From assembly GCA_002428485.1 (NCBI GenBank), contig DIWM01000050.1, positions 21,705 to 85,704 of the forward strand: 64,000 nt of DNA, given 5' to 3'. The DNA is from Deltaproteobacteria bacterium UBA6106. Its GTDB lineage: Bacteria > Desulfobacterota > Syntrophorhabdia > Syntrophorhabdales > Syntrophorhabdaceae. Position 1 is the first letter of the stretch; each line of letters opens with the position of its first letter. This document shows positions 17,585-27,017 of this stretch, piece by piece. The notes under the pieces are model-generated. The model was not told where the DNA came from. It did not search any database and saw nothing but the letters and a program-made list of their open reading frames with translations. The translations under genes and the position numbers were made by a program.

Positions 17585-19261
17585 ATGATGACATCTGTCA
17601 ATGCAGAAAAACATTGTACCAGTCTCCCCATTAGGGTGCCTGCGGCCTTTTTCTCATGTCTCCTTGTCTTCCTGTTCCTCGCATCGGCTGCGCCTGCCTA
17701 TGCCGCCGACAACGAGGTTCACTTCTCAAATGAGTTCTCCTATACGTTTAATGACATAACCGGCCCGGGCGGCGATGACGGGTCGTCCCTGACGAGAGGG
17801 TTTAGATACCTGAACATCTTTGGTTTTACAGGGAACGGTACTGTCAAAGAGCTTGAATATAATTTTAACCTCGGGTTCAAGGCTACCGACGACAGGAGGA
17901 ACGATGTCGCGACCTTCTCACCGACGAATATCCAGGGAAGGATGACGAACAAGATCCACACGGTGAATGCCGGCGACACCTTCGAGTCATTTTCGCAATA
18001 TTCTTTAAGCACGGCGGTGAAAGGCGCTTCATACAGGTATTTTAATGAGCAAAAAAATTCTCCTGAGATCACCATGGTGTATGGCTATGTGCTGCCGCGA
18101 TGGGATACGATCTGGGGAGGGGTTGAGACGCAGGCGATAGAGCGGACTGCCTACGGGATGAGGATCAAACAGAACTTCTCGCCGAATATCTGGGCAGGCA
18201 TCAGCTATGTGCAGGCAAAGGACAGGCCGGGAACAAGAATAATGTCCACCGATCCTATCTATGACAGCAACAACTACACTGTGGATGCCGAATACAAGCC
18301 CATGCAGGGATTGACGTTCCGCGGAGAGTTCTCAACGTCCCGCACAACGATATCGCCCACTTCAGTGGAAGGGCAGAACGAAGACAGGACGCACGGAACG
18401 GCCAGCAGGATAGAGGCAGTTGGAGAAGGAGGGCCGAGCAGGGTGTCCCTCGAGTACGAAAGGGTCTCCACAGAGTTCCAGTCGATCCTTGGCTCCGCCA
18501 CCCCTGACCGTGAAAAGATCAAATCAAAGTGGCGCTACACGATGACGAAAAATATCATGCTGAACCTTGGGCTTTTGTGGTTCAGGGACAACCTTGACGG
18601 CCAGAAGGCATACAGGACGGACAGCTATGCGCCGGAGGTGGGCTTCAGCTTCAAGAACCTGTTGGGAAGGCAGTCTGCGACGGCCGATCTCGCGTACAAA
18701 TATGACAGGAGATTCGGCGCCGGAAATGGATCAGGTATCAGCACGGCAGACCACATGACAACCCTGAACTACAGGGACAGATTCGGCCCCGTGGACAGCG
18801 ACGCCAACGTGAGTTATACGATCTACAGCACTGAGAAGGACCAGCGGCAGGCAAAGGAGTATACGTACAACCTGTCTCTCAACAGCAGGCATGAGATAGG
18901 GGAAGCATACGTCCTTAAGCCCGTGCTGTACCTCGGCGGTATGACCGCAAGGGACGACCTTGCCCTTGAGACGGACCAGATCTACGAATATTCCTTCGGG
19001 ATGGGGTTCGAGTTCCTGAAGCTGAAGCTCAACTCCGACTTCAGGATAGGGCAGAACAAGCTTGAGAAAAGCGCCGCGGGCACCGACAACAGCTCGAAGA
19101 CCTTCGGCAGCTTCAATGTCTATTACCGGCCGCCTTTTCTCAAAAAGTTTAATGAAGGCATGCTTTATCTGAGAAGTTTTGTCAACGATTTCCGCTTCTC
19201 TACGCAGTCGCGCAGCTTCAGGGAAAACAGCATAACCCTTGGCGTAAACCTCCAGTATTGA
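17585..19261 (+). CDS. Outer-membrane beta-barrel protein (unknown)
   Basis: From the ATG at 17585 the protein has 558 residues. I prefer this start because GGAGG lies 8 nt upstream; an in-frame ATG at 17564 would add 7 residues and overlap the previous stop. A signal peptide (FFSCLLVFLFLASAAPAYAA) is followed by many alternating amphipathic strands and ends in an aromatic-terminated strand (SITLGVNLQY), the typical outer-membrane insertion signal. The sequence reads as a barrel throughout, without a TonB plug. Its partners are the two soluble exported paralogues on each side. A porin or export channel role is possible but unproven. Confidence 0.85.
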   Translation: MMTSVNAEKHCTSLPIRVPAAFFSCLLVFLFLASAAPAYAADNEVHFSNEFSYTFNDITGPGGDDGSSLTRGFRYLNIFGFTGNGTVKELEYNFNLGFKATDDRRNDVATFSPTNIQGRMTNKIHTVNAGDTFESFSQYSLSTAVKGASYRYFNEQKNSPEITMVYGYVLPRWDTIWGGVETQAIERTAYGMRIKQNFSPNIWAGISYVQAKDRPGTRIMSTDPIYDSNNYTVDAEYKPMQGLTFRGEFSTSRTTISPTSVEGQNEDRTHGTASRIEAVGEGGPSRVSLEYERVSTEFQSILGSATPDREKIKSKWRYTMTKNIMLNLGLLWFRDNLDGQKAYRTDSYAPEVGFSFKNLLGRQSATADLAYKYDRRFGAGNGSGISTADHMTTLNYRDRFGPVDSDANVSYTIYSTEKDQRQAKEYTYNLSLNSRHEIGEAYVLKPVLYLGGMTARDDLALETDQIYEYSFGMGFEFLKLKLNSDFRIGQNKLEKSAAGTDNSSKTFGSFNVYYRPPFLKKFNEGMLYLRSFVNDFRFSTQSRSFRENSITLGVNLQY

Positions 19262-19293
19262 GATGGCGGGCAGATAGGGTGAAGGGGAGAAAA

Positions 19294-20097
19294 ATGTTGC
19301 AGAAGATTATTCCAGGAATCTTTGGTGTAGTTTCCCTTTTTCTATTGTGTCATATCCCCGGCCCTGTGGAGCTGTCGGCGGCTTTGGCGGAAAAGCCGGA
19401 CGATATCAGGCTTGAATACCTGTATATAAATAAGAAGATTACGCCCGAGACAGAGAAGAAGATAACCTTCTTCAGAGAGCTGCTGCCAGGCGGCAGGGTC
19501 TCCATAACAGGCAAGATAGCGGATACCGTGAAGGTGAAGGCAGTTGAAGTAAGCATTGACAATAAAAGCACCTGGCGGAAGGTCAGGTCAACAAAAAAGA
19601 ATACATTCAGGTACAGTTTCAGGGCGGAGAAAGGCACCACCTACGGCCTTTTCATACGGATTACCGATACAAAGGGCGATACGAACAACATCGAGGACAC
19701 CTTCAAGGGGATCACCATCCTCGACAGGTCTCTCTATAATGCCGTAGGGGATGTCCTGAACGGCATGATTGAGGCATACCGGGGAAAGGCGACAGGGAGC
19801 TTCATGGCGTATGTGGACGATTCTTTTACCGGTGAAAAGGTCGAATATGAAAAGTCGGTTCAGAATGACTTCAGCGCCATCCACGATATAAGCATCCGTT
19901 ATACCCTCAACAACGTAACTCCTGACTACAAGGACAAGGTGTCTGTCTCATTAAATTTTGACAGGGGCTATACGGTTATCAAGACAGGAAAACGCCGCAG
20001 CGATGAAGGGTCCACGGTACTGATCTTCAAAATAGATAACGGTAAACTGAGCCTGCACGCTGTAAGCGGACAGCCGCTCTTTGGGTTTACTAAATAA
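19294..20097 (+). CDS. Exported Ig-like plus NTF2-like protein, paralogue of the 16242 gene product
   Basis: The start is set at the ATG at 19294 (267 residues), which has GGGGAG just upstream; a TTG at 19258 would overlap the barrel gene and lacks support. The signal segment (GIFGVVSLFLLCHIPGPVELS) is followed by a beta-rich domain with LEYLYINKKITPETEKKITF and FIRITDTKGDTNNIEDTFKG, matching the 16242 protein. The second domain (MIEAYRGKATGSFMAYVDDS) matches its NTF2-like part. It lacks the extra C-terminal region of that paralogue. The gene ends the envelope cluster. Confidence 0.85.
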   Translation: MLQKIIPGIFGVVSLFLLCHIPGPVELSAALAEKPDDIRLEYLYINKKITPETEKKITFFRELLPGGRVSITGKIADTVKVKAVEVSIDNKSTWRKVRSTKKNTFRYSFRAEKGTTYGLFIRITDTKGDTNNIEDTFKGITILDRSLYNAVGDVLNGMIEAYRGKATGSFMAYVDDSFTGEKVEYEKSVQNDFSAIHDISIRYTLNNVTPDYKDKVSVSLNFDRGYTVIKTGKRRSDEGSTVLIFKIDNGKLSLHAVSGQPLFGFTK

Positions 20098-20224
20098 ATA
20101 CATAACACCCGTAAGTCGTGAATCGTAATTCGTATCTCAGCTCTTTGCTTTTTGCTGCAATCCCCCCTCACGCCTCACGCCTTACGGGTTTTCCGGTAGT
20201 TATTCGCTTTGTGACAAATTTCTC
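20098..20224. repeat. Short gap with heptamer repeats before secD
   Basis: The gap contains GTGAATC/GTAATTC and TCACGCC/TTACGCC heptamers at about 20112-20190. No gene is visible. Confidence 0.7.
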
Positions 20225-20251
20225 TTGACAAAATCGTCATATGATTATAAT
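20225..20251 (+). promoter_or_regulatory. Putative sigma-70 promoter for secDF
   Basis: TTGACA at 20225-20230 and TATAAT at 20246-20251 are both exact consensus boxes, separated by 15 nt, which is shorter than the optimal 17. The site lies 40 nt ahead of the secD start and just after the heptamer repeats, so it probably drives secD and secF. Confidence 0.55.
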
Positions 20252-20292
20252 TTGCATATATTTTTTGTCAATCCTTACCATGAGGGAGATGA

Positions 20293-21885
20293 GTGCTTAA
20301 ATCTTTGAAATTCAGATTTATCCTGGTACTGATCTTTTTGGTCATATCGGTCATATTCTGCCTGCCGAATGTTTTTGAGCCGCAGGGGACATTAAAAAAG
20401 TATCTCCCATCGGACAAGATACATCTCGGGCTTGATCTGAAAGGCGGCATGCACCTTCTGCTTGAGCTTGATACGGTAAAGCTTATGCAGAACATGATCG
20501 ACAGGAAGTTTGGCGCGCTGAAAGACGCCATGATCCGTGATGGGGTCCGGTTCCTTGCGCTGGACAAGCACGACAGTACGATCTCGGTGTCAGTGAGGGC
20601 AGAGCAGAAGGAAAAACTTTACAACCTGATAGGCAAGGAATTTCCCGATCTGAAGGCCGGGGATTCAAAGACGGAAGGCGACACCCTTCGCCTCTCCTTT
20701 CTTCTGCCTGAAAAGGAGATTGCCGGCATCAAGGAAAACGCCGTAAGGCAAGCGCTGGAGACAATACGGAACAGGATAGACCAGTTCGGGGTCACTGAAC
20801 CGGTCATTGTCCAGCAGGGCGAAAACCAGATACTCGTGCAGCTGCCGGGCATCAAAGACCCGCAGAGGGCGCTGGAACTGATCGGCAAGACTGCCCAGCT
20901 TGAATTTAAATTAGTAGACGAAGACAACATCATGAGGTTTCAGGGCGGGTCTGTTCCTGACGGCAGCGAGGTCCTTACGATGCGGGCGAGGAACAGGGAG
21001 ACGGGCATTTATACAACCACGCCGATGCTCCTCAAAAGGCAGGCGTTGCTCACAGGGGAGCTCCTGACTGACGCAAAGGTGAAGATCGGCGGAGAGTTTA
21101 ATAATGAGCCCTATGTTGCGATAGAGTTTGACGGCGAGGGCGCGCGGATATTCGACAAGATAACCGCCGAGAGTGTTGGAAAGAGGCTTGCCATCATCCT
21201 CGACAACACGGTTTACTCCGCGCCCGTTATCAAGGAGAGGATCTCAGGCGGCAAGGCGTCGATCACCGGCGGCTTCTCGATGGAGGAGGCAAAGGACCTT
21301 GCTATCGTGCTCCGCGCCGGCGCGCTTCCTGCACCGGTAAAGGTAATACAGAACATCACCATAGGCCCTACGCTGGGGCAGGATTCGATCAGAAAAGGCG
21401 TACAGGCAGCGCTCCTTGGCGGCATCCTCGTTATTTTCTTTATGATCTACTATTACCGCTTCTCAGGCGTCATTGCCGATATCGCCCTCTTTCTGAACCT
21501 CCTCTACCTCCTCGGCGCGTTTACTGCGCTGAAGGCGACGATGACGCTGCCGGGCATAGCAGGCATCATCCTGACGATGGGAATGGGCGTCGACTCCAAT
21601 GTTCTTATCTTTGAGAGGATCAGGGAGGAGCTGCGTCTCGGGAAGACCGTGAGGGCTGCCGTTGACGCGGGGTATGCCAAGGCGTGGGTGACGATCTTTG
21701 ACTCGCACATTACGACGCTGATTACTACCTTTATCCTTTTCACCTTCGGGACGGGCCCGATAAAAGGGTTTGCCGTTACCCTGAGCATCGGTGTTATCAT
21801 CAACCTTTTCACCGCCGTGTTCGGGTCGAAAGCGATATTTGACTGGATCATTATGAAGTTAAAACCAAGGAGCTTGAGCATTTGA
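20293..21885 (+). CDS. secD: Protein translocase subunit SecD
   Basis: The 530-residue inner-membrane protein starts with GTG at 20293 after GAGGGAG. It has an N-terminal helix, the motif LGLDLKGGMHLLLELD, a periplasmic P1 domain, and a C-terminal six-helix RND-type bundle with MGMGVDSNVLIFERIREEL. SecDF uses the proton or sodium gradient to pull exported proteins out of the SecYEG channel. It is a separate gene from secF, as in most Gram-negatives, and the two stop/start codons overlap. No yajC is present in this window. Confidence 0.96.
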   Translation: MLKSLKFRFILVLIFLVISVIFCLPNVFEPQGTLKKYLPSDKIHLGLDLKGGMHLLLELDTVKLMQNMIDRKFGALKDAMIRDGVRFLALDKHDSTISVSVRAEQKEKLYNLIGKEFPDLKAGDSKTEGDTLRLSFLLPEKEIAGIKENAVRQALETIRNRIDQFGVTEPVIVQQGENQILVQLPGIKDPQRALELIGKTAQLEFKLVDEDNIMRFQGGSVPDGSEVLTMRARNRETGIYTTTPMLLKRQALLTGELLTDAKVKIGGEFNNEPYVAIEFDGEGARIFDKITAESVGKRLAIILDNTVYSAPVIKERISGGKASITGGFSMEEAKDLAIVLRAGALPAPVKVIQNITIGPTLGQDSIRKGVQAALLGGILVIFFMIYYYRFSGVIADIALFLNLLYLLGAFTALKATMTLPGIAGIILTMGMGVDSNVLIFERIREELRLGKTVRAAVDAGYAKAWVTIFDSHITTLITTFILFTFGTGPIKGFAVTLSIGVIINLFTAVFGSKAIFDWIIMKLKPRSLSI

Positions 21886-22793
21886 TGAAGTTCGTAGAGA
21901 TAGTAAAAAAGACAAATATTGATTTTATCGGGCTGCGCAACAAGGCCTTCATACTTTCCCTGGTGTTCGTTGTGCTCGGCTGTATCGGCTTCGTGATGGT
22001 TTCTTTGGGGAAGGCGAACCTCAGCGTCGATTTCACGGGCGGGACGCAGCTTCAGGTCAAATTCAGCGAGAAGATATCCATAGGGGACTTGAGAGGCACC
22101 CTGACCGAAAGCGGCCTTCATGACGTGCAGATACAGGAAATAAGCGGTACGAACGAGTTTCTCATCAAGACGAAGATGTCTGATGCTGAAAAAGAGAGGG
22201 CCCAGGATACAATAGGCAAGTACATCGCCGCAAACCTGAAAGAAAAGAAGTTCGAGATCGTCGGGAGCAACATGGTCGGCTCGACCGTGGGGCGCGCGTT
22301 AAAAAAGGACGCGATCATTGCCCTCGTCATTGCCCTCGTCTGCATCATTATCTATATCGCCTGGCGGTTCACCTTTATCTTCGGGATCGCGGCTACGATC
22401 GCCACCTTCCATGACGTCCTGACCATGCTGGGCATATTCTACATCTTCAACATGGAGATGAATATCCTCTTTATTACCGCACTTATGACCATAGCGGGGT
22501 ATTCGCTCACCGACACCGTTGTTGTTTTTGACAGGATCCGGGAGAACATGGCCAAGATGAAGGCAAAGTCCGACCTCGCTTCGGTGATCAACTTCAGCAT
22601 AAACGAGGTGTTGAGCAGAACCCTCATAACGTCATTGACGACAGCGGTCACCATCGGCGCGATACTTTTTCTGGGCGGAGAGGTCCTCTTTGACTTTGCC
22701 TTTGCCCTTTTTATCGGAGTTCTCGTAGGGACATACTCATCGGTTTTTATCGCAAGTCCCCTCGTGTTTATCTGGAGAAGGCAGCTCCGTTGA
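21885..22793 (+). CDS. secF: Protein translocase subunit SecF
   Basis: The 302-residue partner of SecD starts with the ATG at 21885, overlapping the secD stop by one base (TGATG). It shows the SecF hallmarks SVDFTGGTQLQVKF in the first periplasmic loop and GYSLTDTVVVFDRIRENM in the fourth helix. There are six predicted membrane helices. Length and motifs are normal. Confidence 0.96.
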   Translation: MKFVEIVKKTNIDFIGLRNKAFILSLVFVVLGCIGFVMVSLGKANLSVDFTGGTQLQVKFSEKISIGDLRGTLTESGLHDVQIQEISGTNEFLIKTKMSDAEKERAQDTIGKYIAANLKEKKFEIVGSNMVGSTVGRALKKDAIIALVIALVCIIIYIAWRFTFIFGIAATIATFHDVLTMLGIFYIFNMEMNILFITALMTIAGYSLTDTVVVFDRIRENMAKMKAKSDLASVINFSINEVLSRTLITSLTTAVTIGAILFLGGEVLFDFAFALFIGVLVGTYSSVFIASPLVFIWRRQLR

Positions 22794-22873
22794 TTCTCTT
22801 TATGAAGCTCGATGTCCCGGCAGCATACAAGAAAGATTTTTCCGGATAGTACCTATACATACCGGAGCCTGTC

Positions 22874-25189
22874 ATGAAGGCAAAGCTGGAAGATGTTCTC
22901 AGGGAAAAAGAGAGGGAGCTGAAACTCCACCAGCGTTTTCTTAACCTCAAAGCATTCTGCGAAGAGACGATCTTTCCCCGTATCGAATCACCCGTCAAAG
23001 AACATGTCGAGGTCTTGAAGAATCTGATCGAGAGGATCATACCTGATCCAAAAGACCGCACAGAAGAGATGTTTTCCGGCGAGATCTTTGCCCTCCTCTG
23101 CGTTATCTACCTCCATGATACGGGCCATGTCAAAGATTTTGACTGGGCATTGAACAGGGATATTCTCAACAGCGTGGATATGCCGCACAAGGAAGTCTTT
23201 CTGAGCTATGAGATAGCGAGAAGGCTTGATATACCGGAGAGCGCCGTAGAGATCGTCAATCACCTTAACTTTTCTCATATTGTAAAAAAGATCCCAATGG
23301 AGTGGGAGATCACGGACAATCACTCCAAGGCGATTATCAGGAACACAAAGATATTCGAATGCATTTTTAATTTCTGCCACCTCCTGGCCGATATGTTCTA
23401 TTCCGATATCCGCCACCTGGAGCTGAAAAGATACAGCGACCCCCAGTTGATCCTGCGGCCGAATGAAGCGGCTATTGATATCGACAATAGAGAGGGGATA
23501 ATATCGATCAGGTATAACGCGCGGACGCCTTACGAACTTCATGTCCTTGAAAATGCCAGAAAGTACATCGGGAACATGTTTGAAAAGTTCAAGAACAACG
23601 TCAACGGCCGGTTCGGTTTTCAGTATAAAGAGATCCTCTGGGATATTACGGGAGATTTTTACTGCGGCAGGGACGTCTTCGAGATCCCGAAATTTTCTCC
23701 CTACGACGAATCCGGCGGGCCGCCCTTCAAGAGATGGGACGAGGCTTCGTTGATACTGGATAAGCTCTTCGATTTCGGCTACGTGCTTGTTGTGGGCGAA
23801 GCGTCGACGGGGAAGACGACGCTGCTGAATTCCTTTCTTGCCCCTCAGGTCCTTACGATGAGCCCCAACGTTTTTTACTGTGAGCTCTGGTCCAACCCTA
23901 CAGGGGAGATACGTGACGTCATCTGCAAGCGAAGCGGCATCGGGGATTACAAAACTATGGACATCGTCTCGATCTGCACCGAACTTCTCAGGAAAGGTGT
24001 CTGTTTCTTTATCATTGACGGCTGCGAAAGGCTCATATATATGAAGCCTGATGAGAAAGAGAAGCTGGAAAGGTTTCTTGCGTTCTGTATGGGCCGGCGG
24101 AATATATACCTGGTGATCTCCGGAGACAGGGGGACGTTTTTTGAATGGTACCAGAGCTTCCGCGGCGCCAGCACCTCTGCGATCTGCGAGGTGAGGTCAT
24201 TGGACAGCGCGCAAGCCATTGATGCCTATGGAGAGGAAAAGATCTTCTGGGATACAAGCGAATATTATAAGCCTATCGAATTCGAACTTCTCCATTCGAA
24301 TATGAGCATGGAGAAGGTCCTTTCAGAGCTCCTGCAAGGGGTAAAGGACATGTTCGAATTCAGAAACATCCTTTCAGTCTTTGTCGATAAGCACGAGAAT
24401 ATCCTCAAGCGGTATACGATCGAAAACATCCTTTACGAGACCTCGCTGCATTACAATGGTGTCCTCGGCCACATCAATTTTCTGAAAGAGAAAGACATCT
24501 TAAAGGAGACGGAATCCCTCGGACAAAATTATTATTCACTGACGAGCAGATATCTGAGAGAGCCTTTGCGCAAAGTCCTTGAACTCGATATGTTCGAGGA
24601 GAAAAAGCGAGCGAGGAACATCCTGAAAAATTCTATCGTCAACGAAACATTTCTTGATGAGGGAGCGTTGAATGCGGTTGAACGATGGAAAGACCATATG
24701 ATCTTTACCAAGGAAGAGATGGGGCTTATCCTCGGCAGCGCCGTTAATATTCTGAAGGATACCTCCCATTTCTTCGAAAAGGCAAAAAAAGACGGCAAGG
24801 GGATCGATGTGCAGCCTGTCTTAAAATTTCTCTATTCTGACGATATAGAAAAACGGAAAAGGGCTATTGCCTTGCTCGTCGATATCCAGGATAGGAACAT
24901 GATCAACCCTCTCCTGGACCATCTGAAACAGGAGAATGTCCTGGAGATCAGAGACCTCGTGATAAAAGGGATAGGGCTTACGGGGAAGAAGAAGGCAATG
25001 ATGGCGATCATGAATACGCTGAATGAGATAGGCGACAGGCAATTACGCTTGAAGGCAATAGATCTTTTTTATTCCCTCTTCGGTGAGAATACGCAACAAT
25101 TGCTGATGGACATAAGGGAGGCCGAGGAAGACCCGGTGATCATCGGGAAGATAGATATGCTTCTGGCTAAGCTCCCGGTATCTTCGTGA
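22874..25189 (+). CDS. HD-domain / P-loop ATPase / HEAT-like repeat protein (unknown)
   Basis: I do not recognise this 771-residue architecture. Residues about 40-200 form an HD phosphohydrolase-like domain with YLHDTGHVKDFDWALNRD near 79 and a later VNHLNFSH. Residues 290-560 are a P-loop NTPase with Walker A GEASTGKTT near 308 and Walker B-like CFFIIDGCERL near 378, resembling STAND/NACHT-type ATPases. The last 120 residues have helical repeats (RAIALLVDIQDRNMINPLLD) of HEAT or PBS-lyase type. There is no signal peptide, so it is cytoplasmic. Nucleotide sensing or signalling is plausible. Its 3-prime end overlaps the convergent serS by 23 bp. Confidence 0.85.
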   Translation: MKAKLEDVLREKERELKLHQRFLNLKAFCEETIFPRIESPVKEHVEVLKNLIERIIPDPKDRTEEMFSGEIFALLCVIYLHDTGHVKDFDWALNRDILNSVDMPHKEVFLSYEIARRLDIPESAVEIVNHLNFSHIVKKIPMEWEITDNHSKAIIRNTKIFECIFNFCHLLADMFYSDIRHLELKRYSDPQLILRPNEAAIDIDNREGIISIRYNARTPYELHVLENARKYIGNMFEKFKNNVNGRFGFQYKEILWDITGDFYCGRDVFEIPKFSPYDESGGPPFKRWDEASLILDKLFDFGYVLVVGEASTGKTTLLNSFLAPQVLTMSPNVFYCELWSNPTGEIRDVICKRSGIGDYKTMDIVSICTELLRKGVCFFIIDGCERLIYMKPDEKEKLERFLAFCMGRRNIYLVISGDRGTFFEWYQSFRGASTSAICEVRSLDSAQAIDAYGEEKIFWDTSEYYKPIEFELLHSNMSMEKVLSELLQGVKDMFEFRNILSVFVDKHENILKRYTIENILYETSLHYNGVLGHINFLKEKDILKETESLGQNYYSLTSRYLREPLRKVLELDMFEEKKRARNILKNSIVNETFLDEGALNAVERWKDHMIFTKEEMGLILGSAVNILKDTSHFFEKAKKDGKGIDVQPVLKFLYSDDIEKRKRAIALLVDIQDRNMINPLLDHLKQENVLEIRDLVIKGIGLTGKKKAMMAIMNTLNEIGDRQLRLKAIDLFYSLFGENTQQLLMDIREAEEDPVIIGKIDMLLAKLPVSS

Positions 25190-26441
25190 TGCCCTGCATA
25201 TAGGGCCTCAGGGCCTCCGGCACAATAATGCCCCCGTCCTTTGTCTGGTAGTTTTCCATAACGGCCATGACCGTCCTTCCCGCAGCGAGGCCCGACCCGT
25301 TAAGGGTGTGGACAAAGTCCGTCTTCCCACCCTGCCTCCTGTACCTGATCCTTGCCCTCCGTGCCTGGAAGTTTTCGAAGTTGCTGCAGGATGATATCTC
25401 GCGGTAGATGTTCTGTCCCGGGAGCCAGACCTCTATGTCGTAGGTCTTTGCGGAAGAAAATCCGAGGTCGCCGGTGCAGAGCAGGGAGACCCTGTAGTGG
25501 ATATTGAGCCTTTTGAGGATGTCCTCGGCATCGAGGAGAAGCCCCTCCAGCTCGTCATAGGAGCTTTCCGGGCTGGTGAATTTTACGAGCTCGACCTTGT
25601 TGAACTGGTGCTGTCTGGTAAGCCCTCTCGTATCTTTTCCGTGCGCCCCTGCTTCCTTTCTGAAACAGGGAGTGCAGGCGACGTATTTCAGCGGAAGCTC
25701 ATCTTCCCTGAGGATCTCGTCGGCATAAATGTTCGTGACCGGTACCTCAGCGGTGGGTATGAGAAAGTAATCGAGCCCGTCGAGCCTGAACAATTCTTCC
25801 TCGAATTTCGGCAACTGGCCTGTTCCTGTCATCGTCTCGCGGTTTACCATAAAAGGCGGAAGGACCTCCGTATATCCATGCTTTGTCGTATGGATATCGA
25901 GCATAAAATTGATAAGGGCCCTTTCGAGAAGGGCGCCGCAGCCTTTATAGAGGGTGAAGCGGGAACCGGTTATCTTTGCAGCCCTCTTGAAGTCAAGGAT
26001 ATCGAGTTTTTCGCCGATGTCCCAGTGCGCAAGGGGATCAAAATCGAAATGAGGCTTCTCCCCCGAGAATCTGACCACCTGGTTGTCTTCGTCGCCGGCG
26101 CCGACAGGGACCGTGTCGTGGGGGATGTTCGGTATAACGAGGATCATGTCCTCCCACTCTTTTTCCGTTGCCTTCAGTGACAGTTCCATCTCCTCTATAT
26201 TTTTCCCCACTGTTCTCAGGTGCTCTATCTTCTCAACAGGATTGGAGCCTGCCTTTTTCAGTTTCGCGATCTCGTTGGAGAGGAGATTTTTTTCGCTTTT
26301 TATCTTCTCAGTTTCCTGGATCAGCCTTCTCCGTTTCTCTTCAACTCCCATGAGCCTTTCGATATCGAATGATGCGCCCCGCTTTTCGAGGCTCTCCTTG
26401 ACCAGTCCGATGTTTTCACGGATAAGTTTTGGGTCGATCAT
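25167..26441 (-). CDS. serS: Serine--tRNA ligase
   Basis: The 424-residue class II synthetase has the N-terminal tRNA-binding coiled coil (about residues 30-100) and class II motifs: FRKEAGAHGKDTRGLTRQHQF (motif 2) and GSGLAAGRTVMAVMENYQ (motif 3). It charges tRNA-Ser, and tRNA-Sec where present, which is relevant to the selenocysteine gene at 36583. The ATG follows the GerMN stop without a spacer, and its GGAGG site lies within the end of that gene. Length is normal. Confidence 0.97.
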   Translation of the reverse strand: MIDPKLIRENIGLVKESLEKRGASFDIERLMGVEEKRRRLIQETEKIKSEKNLLSNEIAKLKKAGSNPVEKIEHLRTVGKNIEEMELSLKATEKEWEDMILVIPNIPHDTVPVGAGDEDNQVVRFSGEKPHFDFDPLAHWDIGEKLDILDFKRAAKITGSRFTLYKGCGALLERALINFMLDIHTTKHGYTEVLPPFMVNRETMTGTGQLPKFEEELFRLDGLDYFLIPTAEVPVTNIYADEILREDELPLKYVACTPCFRKEAGAHGKDTRGLTRQHQFNKVELVKFTSPESSYDELEGLLLDAEDILKRLNIHYRVSLLCTGDLGFSSAKTYDIEVWLPGQNIYREISSCSNFENFQARRARIRYRRQGGKTDFVHTLNGSGLAAGRTVMAVMENYQTKDGGIIVPEALRPYMQGITKIPGA

Positions 26442-27017
26442 TTAGTCCTCCAATAGATCAGGGTTAAATTCAATCGGTTTGTATGTGTAAAGCGTACCAC
26501 GTAATGTATAGAGAGGCTGACCGTCCACGAGAAAAAGTATCTTCTGTGCCTCTTTAAAAGTGGCGAGGAAGGAATGGGCGATCGAATAGACAGTGAGGAT
26601 CTCCTTCATGGTGGACGGCTTATCGTCAATGATGTCCCTTGAGACGTTAAGGTACATGACCCCCTCTGTGTCTGTTGCCGACTCATAAAGCGTGAAGCCT
26701 TGCGGGAGGTGTTTCTCCTGCTTCAGTTTATGGATGATCATCTCGGCCTTTTCCTGATCGGAAATATTGCTCCTCACATTAAGCTTCTTTTCTATCAGTT
26801 TGTTCTGTGAGGGGAAAGATATTGAGACCGTCTGTGTGCCGGGCGCCGTGAAGATTGTCTTTGGCTCCAGGGCGACCTTCATGCGGTATCCGGTGATGAG
26901 TAAGGCAAGGACAACGACGACTGCCAGAAGGATAATATAGATGGTCCGCACCGGCCGCTGGTGCGGGTCTTTTTTATTATGCGGTAGAGTAGGCGACACC
27001 TTCTTTTCCATGGGCAT
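26442..27017 (-). CDS. GerMN-domain membrane-anchored protein
   Basis: The 191-residue protein has a basic N-terminus, one membrane helix (TIYIILLAVVVVLALLITGY, residues 25-45) and an extracytoplasmic GerMN-like domain containing GVMYLNVSRDIID and LVDGQPLYTLRG. GerMN domains occur in Bacillus germination proteins and in many non-sporulating bacteria, where the role is unclear. It is co-transcribed with serS downstream, with no spacer between the two. An alternative ATG lies two codons in. Confidence 0.85.
   Translation of the reverse strand: MPMEKKVSPTLPHNKKDPHQRPVRTIYIILLAVVVVLALLITGYRMKVALEPKTIFTAPGTQTVSISFPSQNKLIEKKLNVRSNISDQEKAEMIIHKLKQEKHLPQGFTLYESATDTEGVMYLNVSRDIIDDKPSTMKEILTVYSIAHSFLATFKEAQKILFLVDGQPLYTLRGTLYTYKPIEFNPDLLED

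Noticed and set aside
19258..19293. TTG start for the protein now begun at 19294.
   Set aside because: It overlaps the barrel stop, has no ribosome site and would put a basic extension before the signal peptide.
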